Shown one piece after another: positions 35,179 to 44,556 of a DNA stretch of 64,000 nucleotides. Every line of letters starts with the position of its first letter. Positions within the stretch are counted from its first letter, which is position 1. Both the position numbers and the translations under genes were made by a program. The notes under the pieces were generated by a model. It did no database searches and had not been told where the DNA came from. It saw only the letters and a program-made list of their open reading frames with translations. Source of the stretch: CAVSRC01 sp963762605 (GTDB lineage: Bacteria > Pseudomonadota > Alphaproteobacteria > Rhizobiales > Kaistiaceae). The stretch is taken from contig CAVXLJ010000011.1 in NCBI GenBank assembly GCA_963762605.1, positions 124,001 to 188,000 of the forward strand, read 5' to 3'.

Positions 35179-35436
35179 TCAGATGATGATCTTGGCGATG
35201 ATCAGCACAATGATCGCACCGACGATGGAGATCACCACCTGTTCGAGGAAGCGGTTGCCGAAATTGAGCTTGATGTTGAGCTGCTGGGCGAGGAAGCCGC
35301 CGACAAGCGAGCCGATGAGGCCGGCAATCAGCCAGGCAATCAAGCTTGCATTGCCACCGACGATGATGCTGGCGACGCCGCCCGCGATGAGGCCGATGAT
35401 GATCCAGGCGAGGATCGACTTGGTTTGCGTGTTCAC
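35179..35436 (-). CDS. GlsB/YeaQ/YmgE family small membrane protein (copy 2)
   Basis: 85 residues. Same three-segment plan as copy 1: SILAWIIIGLIAGGVASII, LIAWLIAGLIGSLVGGFLAQQL and FLEQVVISIVGAIIVLIIAKIII. The GTG start at 35436 is chosen because AAGGAAGAGGGG lies just upstream; the longer frame to 35475 would place that signal inside the gene. The tandem pair likely arose by duplication and then diverged. Confidence 0.86.
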   Translation of the reverse strand: MNTQTKSILAWIIIGLIAGGVASIIVGGNASLIAWLIAGLIGSLVGGFLAQQLNIKLNFGNRFLEQVVISIVGAIIVLIIAKIII

Positions 35437-35552
35437 GGGCCCATCCCCTCTTCCTTGAAGCCTCGGGCTTCCCACCCGAATTCAGTGTCTTCGTCCTCTG
35501 AGTTTAGCGCCATTTGGTCCCGGACCCAAAGACGGCCGGCAGCCGGCGGCGC

Positions 35553-36899
35553 TCACGGCGCCGGCTGTTCGGGTTTCGGCTCTGGCTGCCCCTCCGGCTC
35601 CGGTGGCGGGGGTGGTGGCGGCGGCGGTAGCGGAGGTGCAGGCGCCACCGCGGCCGGACGTGGCGGTGGGGCTGCCGGCGGCACGGCCGCGGGCGCGGCC
35701 GCATATCCCGCCGGGGTGCGCAGGCGATTGCCTGCGGTACGCACCAGGGCGCCGACGCCCAGCACCATGACGATGGCGACAGCCAGCGGCCCGACCCACG
35801 GAATGAGGCTGATCAGCGCGATGATGATGGCACCGATGACGACGAAGAGCAGCGCTCGCGCGATGCCGACCGGACCCGGCGTGCGCACGAAGATGCCCGC
35901 CGCGATGCCGGCAGCGGCCACCGGATGGCCGAAGACGAAGAGCAGCGGCAAAGCGAGCAGAAGCGTCACGCCGATGGGAATGCCGACCACGGTCGCCGAC
36001 AGCAGGATGGCAATCGCTGGCACCAGGATCAGCGTGATGATGCCGATGAAGATGGTGGAGACCGGCCTCAGCCGCGCGTGATCAAGCGCGGTGATGAACA
36101 GCCGTCCGCCGAACAGCATCAGCACGATGCCGGCGAGGATGGTGCCGAGCACCATGGCGCCAGCCAGACCGAAGCCGAACGCCCAGCCGGGCACGTTGCG
36201 CCACCCCGCCGGCGGCTCGTAGCGATGGACGCTGCCGCTGATGACCGCTTCCGGTGCGATCTCCGGGGCCTGCCGCGAATAGACCGTGAGGTTGCCGCCG
36301 ATCCGCGCGAACGAACCAACAACGATGTGGTCGCCGGCAAGCGTCAGCGGGCCGTCGGTCTGGCCGTTGAAAATGACCGTGGCGCCGGCCAGCCGCGCCG
36401 CGCCGCGGACATGGCCGGTCATCGACACGCTGGCGCCGGCCGCGTCGAGCCGGCCGCCGATTTCGGTCAGCGGCCCGATGGTCACGGTGGCGCCACCGGT
36501 GCGCAGGCTGCCGCCAATTGCCGTGTTCACGTCGATCACCGCGCCGGCAAGCCGGGCGTCGCCCGTCACCTTGCCGGTCAGGTTGATGGAGGCGCCGGCC
36601 GCCGTGACGTCGGCGCCGACGGTGCCGCCGATTGCAATCTTCGCGCCAACGGCCCAGATGCTGCCCGCCGCATCGGCCGACAGAGCGACTGTGGCCCCCG
36701 CCGCCCGAATGTTCGCTGCGGCGCCACTGATGGTCACCGAGCCGCCAGCGGCGCGAATGTCGCCGCCGGTCGCGTTGATCGTCACCACCGCGCCGGCCGC
36801 TGCGGTGCCGTCCTGCGCCAATGCCCGCGTCGTCGGCACGGACATCGCCACCACCATGGCAACCGCCGCCAGCAGCCGCATTCCCAGTCGCTTGTGCAT
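35553..36899 (-). CDS. Secreted bactofilin-like beta-helix joined to a membrane domain
   Basis: 448 residues. Signal peptide (1-28, ending RALAQ), then ~190 residues of short repeating strands built on GA-x-V/I-x-x-G/A-G motifs (for example AAGASVSMTGHVRGAARL), a right-handed beta-helix as in polymer-forming bactofilins. Residues ~240-395 hold four or five membrane segments (GMVLGTILAGIVLML type, FIGIITLILVPAIAILL, VVGIPIGVTLLLALPLLF, IIIALISLIPWVGPLAVAI). The tail is a long Pro-rich run (P10 stretch) ending EPKPEQPAP. So the helix domain should face the periplasm, unlike cytoplasmic bactofilins. Function unknown; an envelope scaffold or stress role is inferred. Confidence 0.82.
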   Translation of the reverse strand: MHKRLGMRLLAAVAMVVAMSVPTTRALAQDGTAAAGAVVTINATGGDIRAAGGSVTISGAAANIRAAGATVALSADAAGSIWAVGAKIAIGGTVGADVTAAGASINLTGKVTGDARLAGAVIDVNTAIGGSLRTGGATVTIGPLTEIGGRLDAAGASVSMTGHVRGAARLAGATVIFNGQTDGPLTLAGDHIVVGSFARIGGNLTVYSRQAPEIAPEAVISGSVHRYEPPAGWRNVPGWAFGFGLAGAMVLGTILAGIVLMLFGGRLFITALDHARLRPVSTIFIGIITLILVPAIAILLSATVVGIPIGVTLLLALPLLFVFGHPVAAAGIAAGIFVRTPGPVGIARALLFVVIGAIIIALISLIPWVGPLAVAIVMVLGVGALVRTAGNRLRTPAGYAAAPAAVPPAAPPPRPAAVAPAPPLPPPPPPPPPEPEGQPEPKPEQPAP

Positions 36900-36999
36900 C
36901 GCCGAAACCCCGATCGTTACGCTCTGCAGGAGATGGTACGGCCCCCCCGGGACCGCGCCGTCCGGCTCCGAATCCGGCGCACAGTAGCATTGGCAGTGC

Positions 37000-38040
37000 C
37001 TAAGCGAGAACCTCGCCGATTTCGACCCAGTCGCCGTTGCGCGCCGCCGACAGGATCGACGACGCCACCAGAGCCAGGCTGTTGAGGTTGTCGGCGCCGG
37101 TGGGGAAACGTGGCGAAAGCTTGCCGGTCGCGATCGCCTCGATGGCTGCGGCGAGAGACCCGGCGCGGTCGAGGTAGGGCAGCCGCGGCAGCTTCGGGGC
37201 GACTGCCTCCTGGCCGTACTGGCGCATGGTCAACACGTCCGACTTGCCGGGCGGCGCCCGATCGTCGCGCGACGACCAGCGGATCTCGCCATGGGCGCAG
37301 TCCATGCTCCACTCGCCAGCCCAGGGCGTGCGTGGACCGCCGCTCATCCACGAGCCGCGATAGCTGACCAGCGCGCCCTTGGCGAATTCGACGGTGACGA
37401 TCCCCGCCGCGTCATGGGTGAAGGGACTGCCGGCCGGATTCCAGGTGACCGCGCTCACCCGCGTGGGCTCATCGCCGAGCACCAGCCGCATCAGGTCGAA
37501 ATGGTGGATCGCCATGTCGGCGAGCAGCGGGTCGGGCATCTCCGGATAATTGTGACCATAAGTCGGCGCGTGATAGCGGAAGTCGATGCCGACCATGCTG
37601 AGCGGTCCGAGTGCCTCCTGGGCGATCAGCTCCGAGGCGAGGATCGGGGCCGGGTAATAGCGGTAGTTCTGACTGACCATGAGCAGCCGTTCTTTCTCGG
37701 CTGCCATCGCCACCAGTTCTTTCGCCTGGGCAATCGTGCTGGCGAACGGCTTCTCAACCACGACGTGGCAGCCGGCTTCCAGCGCTTCTCTGACCACGGC
37801 GTGGTGCGCCTCTGTTCTCAGCGTCGCCAGGACGAGATCGCACTCGACGGCTTCAAGGGCCTGCGAAAGGCTGGCGAAGCACTGATCAGGCCTGGCCCCC
37901 GCTGTCTCCTGCGCCAGCGCCAGCGCGGCCGGCGCGCTGTCGACGTAGGCGACGGCTTGAGCGCTGGCCACCGACGGGACGATCTTGGTCGCCCAGTTCG
38001 CACCCCAGCGGCCGAGGCCGACCTGAACGATCTTGGCCAT
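37000..38040 (-). CDS. Gfo/Idh/MocA-family NAD(P)-dependent oxidoreductase
   Basis: 346 residues. Rossmann N-terminus IVQVGLGRWGANWATK, then HHAVVREALEAGCHVVVEKPFASTIAQAKEL with the conserved EKP (catalytic Lys ~95) and the substrate domain with ADMAIHHFDLMRLVLG (the D-x3-H-x-x-D pattern, ~182). Typical substrates are sugars, inositols or their aldehydes; none can be named here. It lies 28 bases after lpdA on the same strand but has no obvious link to lipoate metabolism. Confidence 0.9.
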   Translation of the reverse strand: MAKIVQVGLGRWGANWATKIVPSVASAQAVAYVDSAPAALALAQETAGARPDQCFASLSQALEAVECDLVLATLRTEAHHAVVREALEAGCHVVVEKPFASTIAQAKELVAMAAEKERLLMVSQNYRYYPAPILASELIAQEALGPLSMVGIDFRYHAPTYGHNYPEMPDPLLADMAIHHFDLMRLVLGDEPTRVSAVTWNPAGSPFTHDAAGIVTVEFAKGALVSYRGSWMSGGPRTPWAGEWSMDCAHGEIRWSSRDDRAPPGKSDVLTMRQYGQEAVAPKLPRLPYLDRAGSLAAAIEAIATGKLSPRFPTGADNLNSLALVASSILSAARNGDWVEIGEVLA

Positions 38041-38068
38041 GAATGTCAGTCCTCAGAAATCAGCAGTG

Positions 38069-39484
38069 TCATACGTGGATGGCGCGGCCGTAGGCGGCCA
38101 GCACGCTCTCGTGCATCATCTCGGAGAGCGTCGGGTGTGGGAACACGCTGGCGATCAGCTCTTCCTCGGTCGTCTCCAGATTCATGGCAACGACGAATCC
38201 CTGAATCAGCTCGGTGACTTCCGCGCCGACCATATGGGCGCCGAGAAGCTGGCCGGTCTTCTTGTCGAAGATCGTCTTGACCATGCCGTCCGGCTCGCCC
38301 AACGCGATCGCCTTGCCGTTGCCGATCGCCGGGAACTTGCCGACGCGAATGTCGTAGCCGGCAGCCTTCGCCTTGGCTTCGGTCAGGCCGACCGAGGCGA
38401 TCTGCGGGTTGCAGTAGGTGCAGCCCGGAATCTTCAGCTTGTCCATGGCGTGCGGCTTCTTGCCGGCAATCGCCTCAACGCAAATGACACCCTCGTGCTC
38501 GGCCTTGTGGGCCAGCATCGGCGGGCCGGCGACGTCGCCGATGGCGTAGATGCCGGGGACGTTGGTGCGGCCGTATTGGTCAATGACGATGCAGCCGCGG
38601 TCGGTCTTCACGCCAAGCTTCTCGAGTCCGAGATTCTCGATATTGCCGACCACACCGACCGCAGAGATGACCTTGTCGACCTTCACCTCTTCGGTCTTGC
38701 CATCCTTGAGCACGATCCTGGCAGTGACGCTGTCCTTGCCTTTGGTCAGCTTCTCGACCTTGGCATCGGTGTGAATCTTGATCCCCGCCTTCTCGAAGCG
38801 CTTGCGCGCGTGCGCGGCGATCTCCTCGTCCTCGACCGGGAGGATCTGCGGCAGGATCTCGACCACCGTCACCTCGGCGCCGAGCGTGCGGTAGAAGGAG
38901 GCGAACTCGATGCCGATGGCGCCGGAGCCGACGACCAGCAGCGATTTCGGCATCTTGTCGGGCGCCATCGCCTCGAAATAGGTCCACACCTGCTTGCCGT
39001 CCGGCTCCAGGCCGGGCAGCGCCCGCGGCCGTGCTCCGGTGGCGACGATGATATGCTTAGCCGCATAATCACTGGCGCCGAGCGCACCCTTGGGCGGATT
39101 CTCCGACGCCTTGACCGAGACCTTGCCCGGCGCGGTGATGGTCGCCACGCCCCAGATCACGTCCACCTTGTTCTTCTTGAGCAGGAAGGCAACGCCATTG
39201 GAAAGCTGGGCGGCGACGGCGCGCGAGCGCTTGACGATCGCCGTGCCGTCGAAGCTCACATCCTTCGCGGCCAGACCGAAATCCTTGGCGTGCTCCATGT
39301 AATGAAAGATCTCGGCCGAGCGCAACAGCGCCTTGGTCGGGATGCAGCCCCAGTTCAGGCAGATACCGCCGAGATAGGATTTCTCAACCACGGCCGTCTT
39401 CAGGCCGAGCTGGGCGGCGCGGATGGCGGTCACGTAGCCGCCCGGGCCGGAGCCAATCACGATCACATCGTACTGGTCTGCCAT
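38069..39484 (-). CDS. lpdA: Dihydrolipoyl dehydrogenase (E3)
   Basis: 471 residues. Reoxidises dihydrolipoamide in pyruvate and 2-oxoglutarate dehydrogenase complexes. FAD site VIGSGPGGYVTAIRAAQLG, redox disulphide GGICLNWGCIPTK (C~41, C~46), NAD site LLVVGSGAIGIEFASFY (~175), second FAD motif YAIGDVAGPPMLAHKA, and catalytic HPTLSEMMHE (His-Glu) near the end. ATG 39484 begins the FAD strand; the upstream frame is not conserved. Confidence 0.97.
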   Translation of the reverse strand: MADQYDVIVIGSGPGGYVTAIRAAQLGLKTAVVEKSYLGGICLNWGCIPTKALLRSAEIFHYMEHAKDFGLAAKDVSFDGTAIVKRSRAVAAQLSNGVAFLLKKNKVDVIWGVATITAPGKVSVKASENPPKGALGASDYAAKHIIVATGARPRALPGLEPDGKQVWTYFEAMAPDKMPKSLLVVGSGAIGIEFASFYRTLGAEVTVVEILPQILPVEDEEIAAHARKRFEKAGIKIHTDAKVEKLTKGKDSVTARIVLKDGKTEEVKVDKVISAVGVVGNIENLGLEKLGVKTDRGCIVIDQYGRTNVPGIYAIGDVAGPPMLAHKAEHEGVICVEAIAGKKPHAMDKLKIPGCTYCNPQIASVGLTEAKAKAAGYDIRVGKFPAIGNGKAIALGEPDGMVKTIFDKKTGQLLGAHMVGAEVTELIQGFVVAMNLETTEEELIASVFPHPTLSEMMHESVLAAYGRAIHV

Positions 39485-39506
39485 GGTCTCTCTTCCATCC
39501 TGATTT

Positions 39507-39815
39507 TCACTGGCAAGTCGCCTCGCCAACTTCGATATCGAACTGACGCGGCCCGACGATGCCGGGTTTCGCCGGCTTGTCGACAATCTTCACCTTCAGC
39601 GTGCAGCGTTCGGTGCGCACCTCGTATTCGTCCGGCGCGGTTGCAGCAACGGAGAGGATCGGCTCCTCATATTTCAGCGCGTCGTGAACGCGTTGGTCAT
39701 TGACGATCTTTCCGATCTCCTTGGCGCTCTGCCAATAGGGCGACAGCGCCGCGTTGGCGCCCGCCGGGACCAACACGGCCAGCGCGGCGAGCATCGCGAG
39801 AGTTGGTCGCTTCAT
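39507..39815 (-). CDS. Small secreted protein of unknown function
   Basis: 102 residues. Signal peptide MKRPTLAMLAALAVLVPAGANA, then a soluble domain with LSPYWQSAKEIGKIVNDQRVHDALKYEEPILS and two cysteines (RTERCTLKVKIV and the final EATCQ) that could pair. ATG 39815 is chosen as the start of the signal. It sits 22 bases upstream of lpdA on the same strand. Not assigned to a named family. Confidence 0.75.
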   Translation of the reverse strand: MKRPTLAMLAALAVLVPAGANAALSPYWQSAKEIGKIVNDQRVHDALKYEEPILSVAATAPDEYEVRTERCTLKVKIVDKPAKPGIVGPRQFDIEVGEATCQ

Positions 39816-40064
39816 CGTTTTCCGGCCCTCGGCTGAGCACGCATTTCTTCTCGGCGGGCCTTCTATCATGGGAGCGCATATAGCCCTAGGCGTTTAGTCC
39901 CGGCATCTGCTCGAACGGAAGGAGGTTGAACCGCGCGGGCCGTGCGGTCCAGCCCCTGCGGATGTGCTCGGGAGGCCTGACACGCTCGAGAGTCTCCAGC
40001 TCGGTGCATCCTTCCATTCGGCCCGGACCAGCAGTGTGCACCGTCAAAATCCGGGATCAGACAT

Positions 40065-41027
40065 CTAGTGGAAGGGGTCCACCGGCACGATATCCCTGAC
40101 CAGCAGGATCAGCACCACGGTTACCGTGGCGATGGAGACGATGGTGCCGAGCAGGACGCCGACCGGGGCCCATTCGGTGTAGGACTTGTACTCGCGGGCA
40201 TAGGCGATGACGCCGGTTGCCGGCGGCAGCGCCGCCATCAGCACGGCGGCATGCACCCAGACGGGATCGAAATCGCCGACCCAGCTCAACAGCATGTAGA
40301 CGATGAGCGGATGGGCAACGAGTTTGACGGCGATGAGAACGGGAAGTTCCGGCGGCACCTTGTCGATCGTGCGGCCGTTGAGGCTGATGCCGACGGCAAA
40401 CAACGCGGCCGGCGCGGCCGCACCGCCGAGCATGGAGAAGACCGAATCGATGGCGGTCGGCAGGCGCAAGCCGGTGAGTGCGAAGATCACGCCGAGGATG
40501 GTGGCCAGTACCAGCGGGTTGAGCAGCGCCTGGCGCACGATCTTCTGCGCCAGTTCCGCCGGGTCGACCGGCATGGTGCCGCCGAGCGTCATCATCAGCG
40601 GCACGCTGGCGACCATCAGGGCATTGTCGAAGCTGAAGATCAGCGCCATCGGCAGCGCCGCCGCGGCGCCGAAAGCCGCGAGCACGAGCGCCGGTGCCAG
40701 CATGCCGATATTGGAATAGGAGCCGACCAGCCCCTGGATCGTGGCCTGAGTGATCTGCCCGCCATTGGTCAGCGCCCCCAGCGAAAAGGCTATGGCGAAG
40801 GCGCAATAGGTCGAAAAGGTCGTGGTCAGGACGAACGTCCAGCCGCCGGCATGAGTGAGCGGCGCTTCCGCCACCAGCCGGAAGAACAGCGCCGGCATGG
40901 CCAGATAGGTGATGAAAAAGGTCAGTCCGGCGAGGCCGTCCTCCGTCACCTGGCGCAGCCGGCCGGCGCCGTAGCCGATGAACAGCACGCCAAAGAACGG
41001 GAGAATGAGCCGCAGAATATCGCTCAT
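40065..41027 (-). CDS. AEC (auxin efflux carrier) family transporter
   Basis: 320 residues, about ten membrane segments in two inverted halves. N-terminus LILPFFGVLFIGYGAGRL and mid-protein GLVGSYSNIGMLAPALVLAAFG (the conserved N-x-G site) match malonate/auxin-carrier-like AEC transporters, which move organic acids. Substrate unknown. It is separated by ~250 bp from the small secreted gene downstream, a stretch where I see no credible gene. Confidence 0.9.
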   Translation of the reverse strand: MSDILRLILPFFGVLFIGYGAGRLRQVTEDGLAGLTFFITYLAMPALFFRLVAEAPLTHAGGWTFVLTTTFSTYCAFAIAFSLGALTNGGQITQATIQGLVGSYSNIGMLAPALVLAAFGAAAALPMALIFSFDNALMVASVPLMMTLGGTMPVDPAELAQKIVRQALLNPLVLATILGVIFALTGLRLPTAIDSVFSMLGGAAAPAALFAVGISLNGRTIDKVPPELPVLIAVKLVAHPLIVYMLLSWVGDFDPVWVHAAVLMAALPPATGVIAYAREYKSYTEWAPVGVLLGTIVSIATVTVVLILLVRDIVPVDPFH

Positions 41028-41229
41028 GATCGCATCAGCGAAGGCGTGCTCCCTGTGGCGGTACGCTCCCGATGCGGGTCCGCCCGTACCGGCGCCACCT
41101 CCCGCTGCCTATCGGTTTCGGCAAAAACGGTCAATTGCGGCAAGGCCCCGCGGCCAGTCGCGAATTGACAAGCGGGCCCTGCCCGTGCGTTTTTGCGGCG
41201 GGAGGATCCAGTCGCCTGGAGCAGAGATC

Positions 41230-41565
41230 ATGAACAGGATGCGCAGCGCCAAGTTCGCCATCGGGCAGGTTGTGCGGCACCGCATCTTCCCGTTCCGCGG
41301 CGTCGTCTTCGATATCGACCCGGTCTTCGACAATACCGAAGAGTGGTGGCTGTCGATCCCCGAGGACGTGCGCCCGTCCAAGGACCAGCCCTACTACCAT
41401 CTGTTCGCCGAGAACTCGGACAGCGAATACATCGCCTACGTTTCCGAACAGAATCTGCTGCCCGACGATTCCGATGAGCCGCTGCGCCATCCGCAGATCA
41501 GCGAATTCTTCAGCAAGCGTGATGGCGACATCTATGTCGCCCGCGGGCGCGGCGACCTGAACTGA
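41230..41565 (+). CDS. hspQ: Heat-shock protein HspQ
   Basis: 111 residues. Family sequence AKFAIGQVVRHRIFPFRGVVFDIDPVFDNTEEWW (residues ~7-40) and QPYYHLFAENSDSEYIAYVSEQNLL are the HspQ/YccV hallmark. HspQ binds hemimethylated DNA in E. coli and modulates Lon. ATG 41230 opens the domain; GGAGGA lies ~19 bases upstream with a weaker AGAG closer. No clear heat-shock promoter was recognised by eye. Confidence 0.95.
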   Translation: MNRMRSAKFAIGQVVRHRIFPFRGVVFDIDPVFDNTEEWWLSIPEDVRPSKDQPYYHLFAENSDSEYIAYVSEQNLLPDDSDEPLRHPQISEFFSKRDGDIYVARGRGDLN

Positions 41566-41635
41566 CGGTCAGTCGCGAATAGTCAAGCCGGCTATTGGCG
41601 ACGCCCGGCCCGCATCAACGACGCTAAGAATCACA

Positions 41636-41658
41636 AGCGCGGGCCGATGGCCCGCGCT
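41636..41658. terminator. Bidirectional hairpin between hspQ and the IalB-like gene
   Basis: Perfect 10-bp stem AGCGCGGGCC / GGCCCGCGCT with loop GAT, 70 bases after hspQ and 32 bases after the end of the opposite gene. On the reverse strand the stem is followed by a T-rich stretch (TTGTGATTCTT); on the forward strand there is none. Confidence 0.65.
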
Positions 41659-41690
41659 CCCGTCCGGCAAACCGTCAGACGCGATGGGGT

Positions 41691-42362
41691 CTAGCCGCCG
41701 CCCTTGCCCTGGCGCTGCGCGTCGATCAGTTGCTGGCCGCGCTGCTGGGCTTTTTCCTGAAGCATCTTGGCGGTTTCTTCGCGCTGCTTGGCGAGTGCCG
41801 CCTCGCCCATGTCGGGTCCGTCGAACGACTTGGTGAATCCGGAGAGCGAGAAATCGATCGGCACGGTCTTGGCGTCACCGGTGGTCAGCTGGATTTCCAC
41901 CGTTCCGCCCTTCTTCAGGGCGGCGACGAAATCCTGCGGGGCGGGCGCCTGGGCGATGCACACCACCTGCTGGCTCTTCGGCGCCGCCGGCAAGCAGACC
42001 ATGTAGTGCGCGGTGGCCTTCTTGGTGCCGTCGACGCTGACCGGAACGCCGGGCGGGAAGATGAAGCCAGTCGGCACCGTGATGCCGATGTTGAACTTGT
42101 TCGGATCGGCCGTCGTTTGAAGCGAGAAGGTGGCAAGGGTGCTGGGACCGGACTCGACGACGTAGTCCTTGGTCACGGCGCATATTGCCGGATCCTTCGG
42201 ACTGCAGACCTTGATCCATTGCGATATGTCACCGCTTGTCGGCGCACTCGGCGCGCTCGGCGCACTCTGTGCCATCACCGCGACCGGCGCGCCCACCAGG
42301 AGGGCTGCGGCAATCAACGCGGGCCGAGCGTCTTTGAGGAATTCAGTCATCCGATTGGGCAT
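41691..42362 (-). CDS. IalB-family (invasion-associated locus B) periplasmic protein
   Basis: 223 residues. Signal peptide (~1-32; ALIAAALLVGAPVAVMA), spacer APSAPSAPTSG, then the IalB-like domain: WIKVCSPKDPAICAVTKDY (two Cys), GFIFPPGVPVSVDG, HYMVCLPAAPKSQQVVCIAQ (two Cys) and a C-terminal coiled Gln-rich helix (LAKQREETAKMLQEKAQQRG). Members are periplasmic and widespread in Hyphomicrobiales; named for Bartonella IalB, but general function unclear. ATG 42362 is supported by GGGGAAA upstream; ATG 42350 is an alternative. Confidence 0.9.
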   Translation of the reverse strand: MPNRMTEFLKDARPALIAAALLVGAPVAVMAQSAPSAPSAPTSGDISQWIKVCSPKDPAICAVTKDYVVESGPSTLATFSLQTTADPNKFNIGITVPTGFIFPPGVPVSVDGTKKATAHYMVCLPAAPKSQQVVCIAQAPAPQDFVAALKKGGTVEIQLTTGDAKTVPIDFSLSGFTKSFDGPDMGEAALAKQREETAKMLQEKAQQRGQQLIDAQRQGKGGG

Positions 42363-42639
42363 CAGGGGTTTCCCCGTTTGATAATTCGTCTCTGCAGTCG
42401 CGCGCATGCGTCACACCGGACTATTGGCTGGATGACCGTCAAATGAGGCAAGACGGTGTCCCGGCGGCCCGCATCAATAGCTTGCCCGCAGCCGGATTTC
42501 CAGCCGAATGCCGCCACGTTGATGGTTGCCACGGCGGAGCCCTGGCCGGTGGCCTGCGCGCGCCCGGAATATGGTACCCTCTTGTGTCAGCACAGAGTCC
42601 AAAGCCGCCCCTGTCGAGCACCAACTTAGGTGATTGCCG

Positions 42640-44487
42640 ATGACTGCGACCATTCTCTCCCTCTCCCTCAGGCACCCGATCGCAGCGGCGATCGCCTTGA
42701 CGCTGGGCATCGGACTGGTGCCGCAACTTGCCGTCGCCCAGCCCATGCACGGCATCGCCATGATCGGCGACCCGGCGCTGCCACCCGGTTTCGACCACCT
42801 GCCCTATGCCAATCCGGACGCGCCCAAGGGCGGCAAGATCACCTACGGCGTCGTCGGCACCTTCGACAGCCTCAATCCCTTCATCGTCCAGGGCGGCTTC
42901 ACCTCGGCGCGCGGCCTGTCCGATCCGGTGTTCGGCAAGCTGGTCTTCGAATCGCTGCTCGAGCGCAGCGCCGATGAGCCGTTCACGCTCTACGGCAACA
43001 TCGCCGAAACGGTGGAGACGCCGCCTGACCGTTCCTGGGTCGAGTTCACCCTCAATCCGAATGCGAAATTCTCCGACGGCGTGCCGGTCACGGTCGATGA
43101 CGTGATCTTCTCGATGGAAATTCTGCGCGACAAGGGGCGGCCCAACTACAAAGCCTACTATTCCAAGATTTCCAGCGTGGAGAAGGTCGGCGAGCGCGGC
43201 GTGCGCTTCGACCTCAAGGGCGCCGACGACCGCGAACTGCCCCTCATCATCGGCCTGATGCCAATCCTGCCCAAGCACGCCATCGATCCCGCGACCTTCG
43301 ACAAATCGACCCTCAAGCCGCCCATCGGCAGCGGCCCGTATCTGATCAGCGAAGTGAATGCGCCCAATTACATCGTCTACAAGCGCAATCCGGATTACTG
43401 GGGCAAGGACTTGCCGATCCACCGCGGCCTCTTCAATTACGACAAGGTCAGGGTCGAGTATTATCGCGATGCCAACACCATGTTCGAGGCGTTCAAGAAG
43501 GGCCTCTACGACGTCAATCCGGAAGGCGATCCGGCGCGGTGGAACACCGCTTACGATTTCCCGGCGGTCAAGGACGGCAAGGTCGTCAAGGAGACCTTCA
43601 AGACCGGCACGCCAAAGGGCATGTCCGGCTTCGTCTTCAACACCCGCCGGCCGGTGTTCGCCGACAAGCGCGTGCGCAAGGCGCTGGCGACGCTGTTCGA
43701 TTTCGACTGGGTGAACAAGAACCTCTATTACGGCGCCTTCGTGCGCGCTGCCGGCTATTTCAACGATTCAGAACTCTCCGCCATCGGCAAGCCGGCGAGC
43801 GACAAGGAGAAGGCGCTGCTCGCCCCCTTCCCCGGCGTCGTCGACAAGGACGTGATGGACGGCACCTATCAGCCGGTCTCGGCCGGCGGGCCGGATGGCG
43901 GACGGGCCGTCCTGCGCGCCGCGCTCGAGCAATTGCAGGCAGCCGGCTATGCGCTTCACGGCAACCAGCTCGTCAACACCAAGACCGGCAAGCCGCTCGC
44001 CTTCGAGATCATGGTCGCCGGCAATGAGGACGAGAAGCTGGCGCTGGCCTATCAGCGCACCCTCGAACGCATCGGCGTCGCGGTGAGCGTGCGCAACGTC
44101 GAGGACGCGCAGTTCCAGCCGCGCCTGCAGCAGTTCGACTACGACATGGTACGTCGCACGTGGGGCGCGTCGCTGTCGCCCGGCAACGAGCAGCTCGGCC
44201 GCTGGAGCAGCGAATCCGCCGACCGGCCGAGCTCGTTCAACTATGCCGGGGCCAAGCAACCGGCGATCGACGCGATGATCGCCGCCATGCTCGCCGCCCA
44301 AACGCGCGAGGACTTCGTCGCGGCGGTGCGCGCGCTCGATCGGGTGCTGATCTCCGGCTATTATGTCGTGCCGCTGTTTTACCTGCCCGACCAGTGGGTG
44401 GCGCGCTGGACCACTATCGAACATCCAGAGACGACGGCGCTCACCGGTTACGCCCTGCCGACCTGGTGGCGTAAGCCTGGAAGCTGA
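42640..44487 (+). CDS. Family 5 extracellular solute-binding protein (YejA type)
   Basis: 615 residues. Signal peptide with LRHPIAAAIALTLGIGLVPQLAVAQ, then SBP_bac_5 domain: YANPDAPKGGKITYGVVGTFDSLNPF, FTLNPNAKFSDGVPVTVDDV, and GSGPYLISEVNAPNYIVYKRNPDYWG. Closest by eye to YejA/microcin-C and oligopeptide-binding proteins. No permease or ATPase genes follow; normally yejABEF are together. ATG 42640 preferred over TTG 42634, with AGGTGATT upstream. A strong hairpin follows the stop codon. Confidence 0.93.
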   Translation: MTATILSLSLRHPIAAAIALTLGIGLVPQLAVAQPMHGIAMIGDPALPPGFDHLPYANPDAPKGGKITYGVVGTFDSLNPFIVQGGFTSARGLSDPVFGKLVFESLLERSADEPFTLYGNIAETVETPPDRSWVEFTLNPNAKFSDGVPVTVDDVIFSMEILRDKGRPNYKAYYSKISSVEKVGERGVRFDLKGADDRELPLIIGLMPILPKHAIDPATFDKSTLKPPIGSGPYLISEVNAPNYIVYKRNPDYWGKDLPIHRGLFNYDKVRVEYYRDANTMFEAFKKGLYDVNPEGDPARWNTAYDFPAVKDGKVVKETFKTGTPKGMSGFVFNTRRPVFADKRVRKALATLFDFDWVNKNLYYGAFVRAAGYFNDSELSAIGKPASDKEKALLAPFPGVVDKDVMDGTYQPVSAGGPDGGRAVLRAALEQLQAAGYALHGNQLVNTKTGKPLAFEIMVAGNEDEKLALAYQRTLERIGVAVSVRNVEDAQFQPRLQQFDYDMVRRTWGASLSPGNEQLGRWSSESADRPSSFNYAGAKQPAIDAMIAAMLAAQTREDFVAAVRALDRVLISGYYVVPLFYLPDQWVARWTTIEHPETTALTGYALPTWWRKPGS

Positions 44488-44526
44488 GGGCGCCACGAAG
44501 CGCGCATCTCACCATTGAGGATCGCC

Positions 44527-44556
44527 GGGCGGGCCCAGCCTGCCCGCCCTATTTCG
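44527..44556. terminator. Bidirectional terminator after the YejA-like gene
   Basis: Perfect 8-bp stem GGGCGGGC / GCCCGCCC with loop CCAGCCT, then TATTTCG on the forward strand. The stem abuts the stop codon of the opposite small Cys protein, so it can serve both genes. Confidence 0.7.

Noticed and set aside
39890..40060. Possible small gene after AAGGAGG at ~39920
   Set aside because: Only a TTG could start it; the frame runs into the opposite AEC gene end and has no recognisable features.
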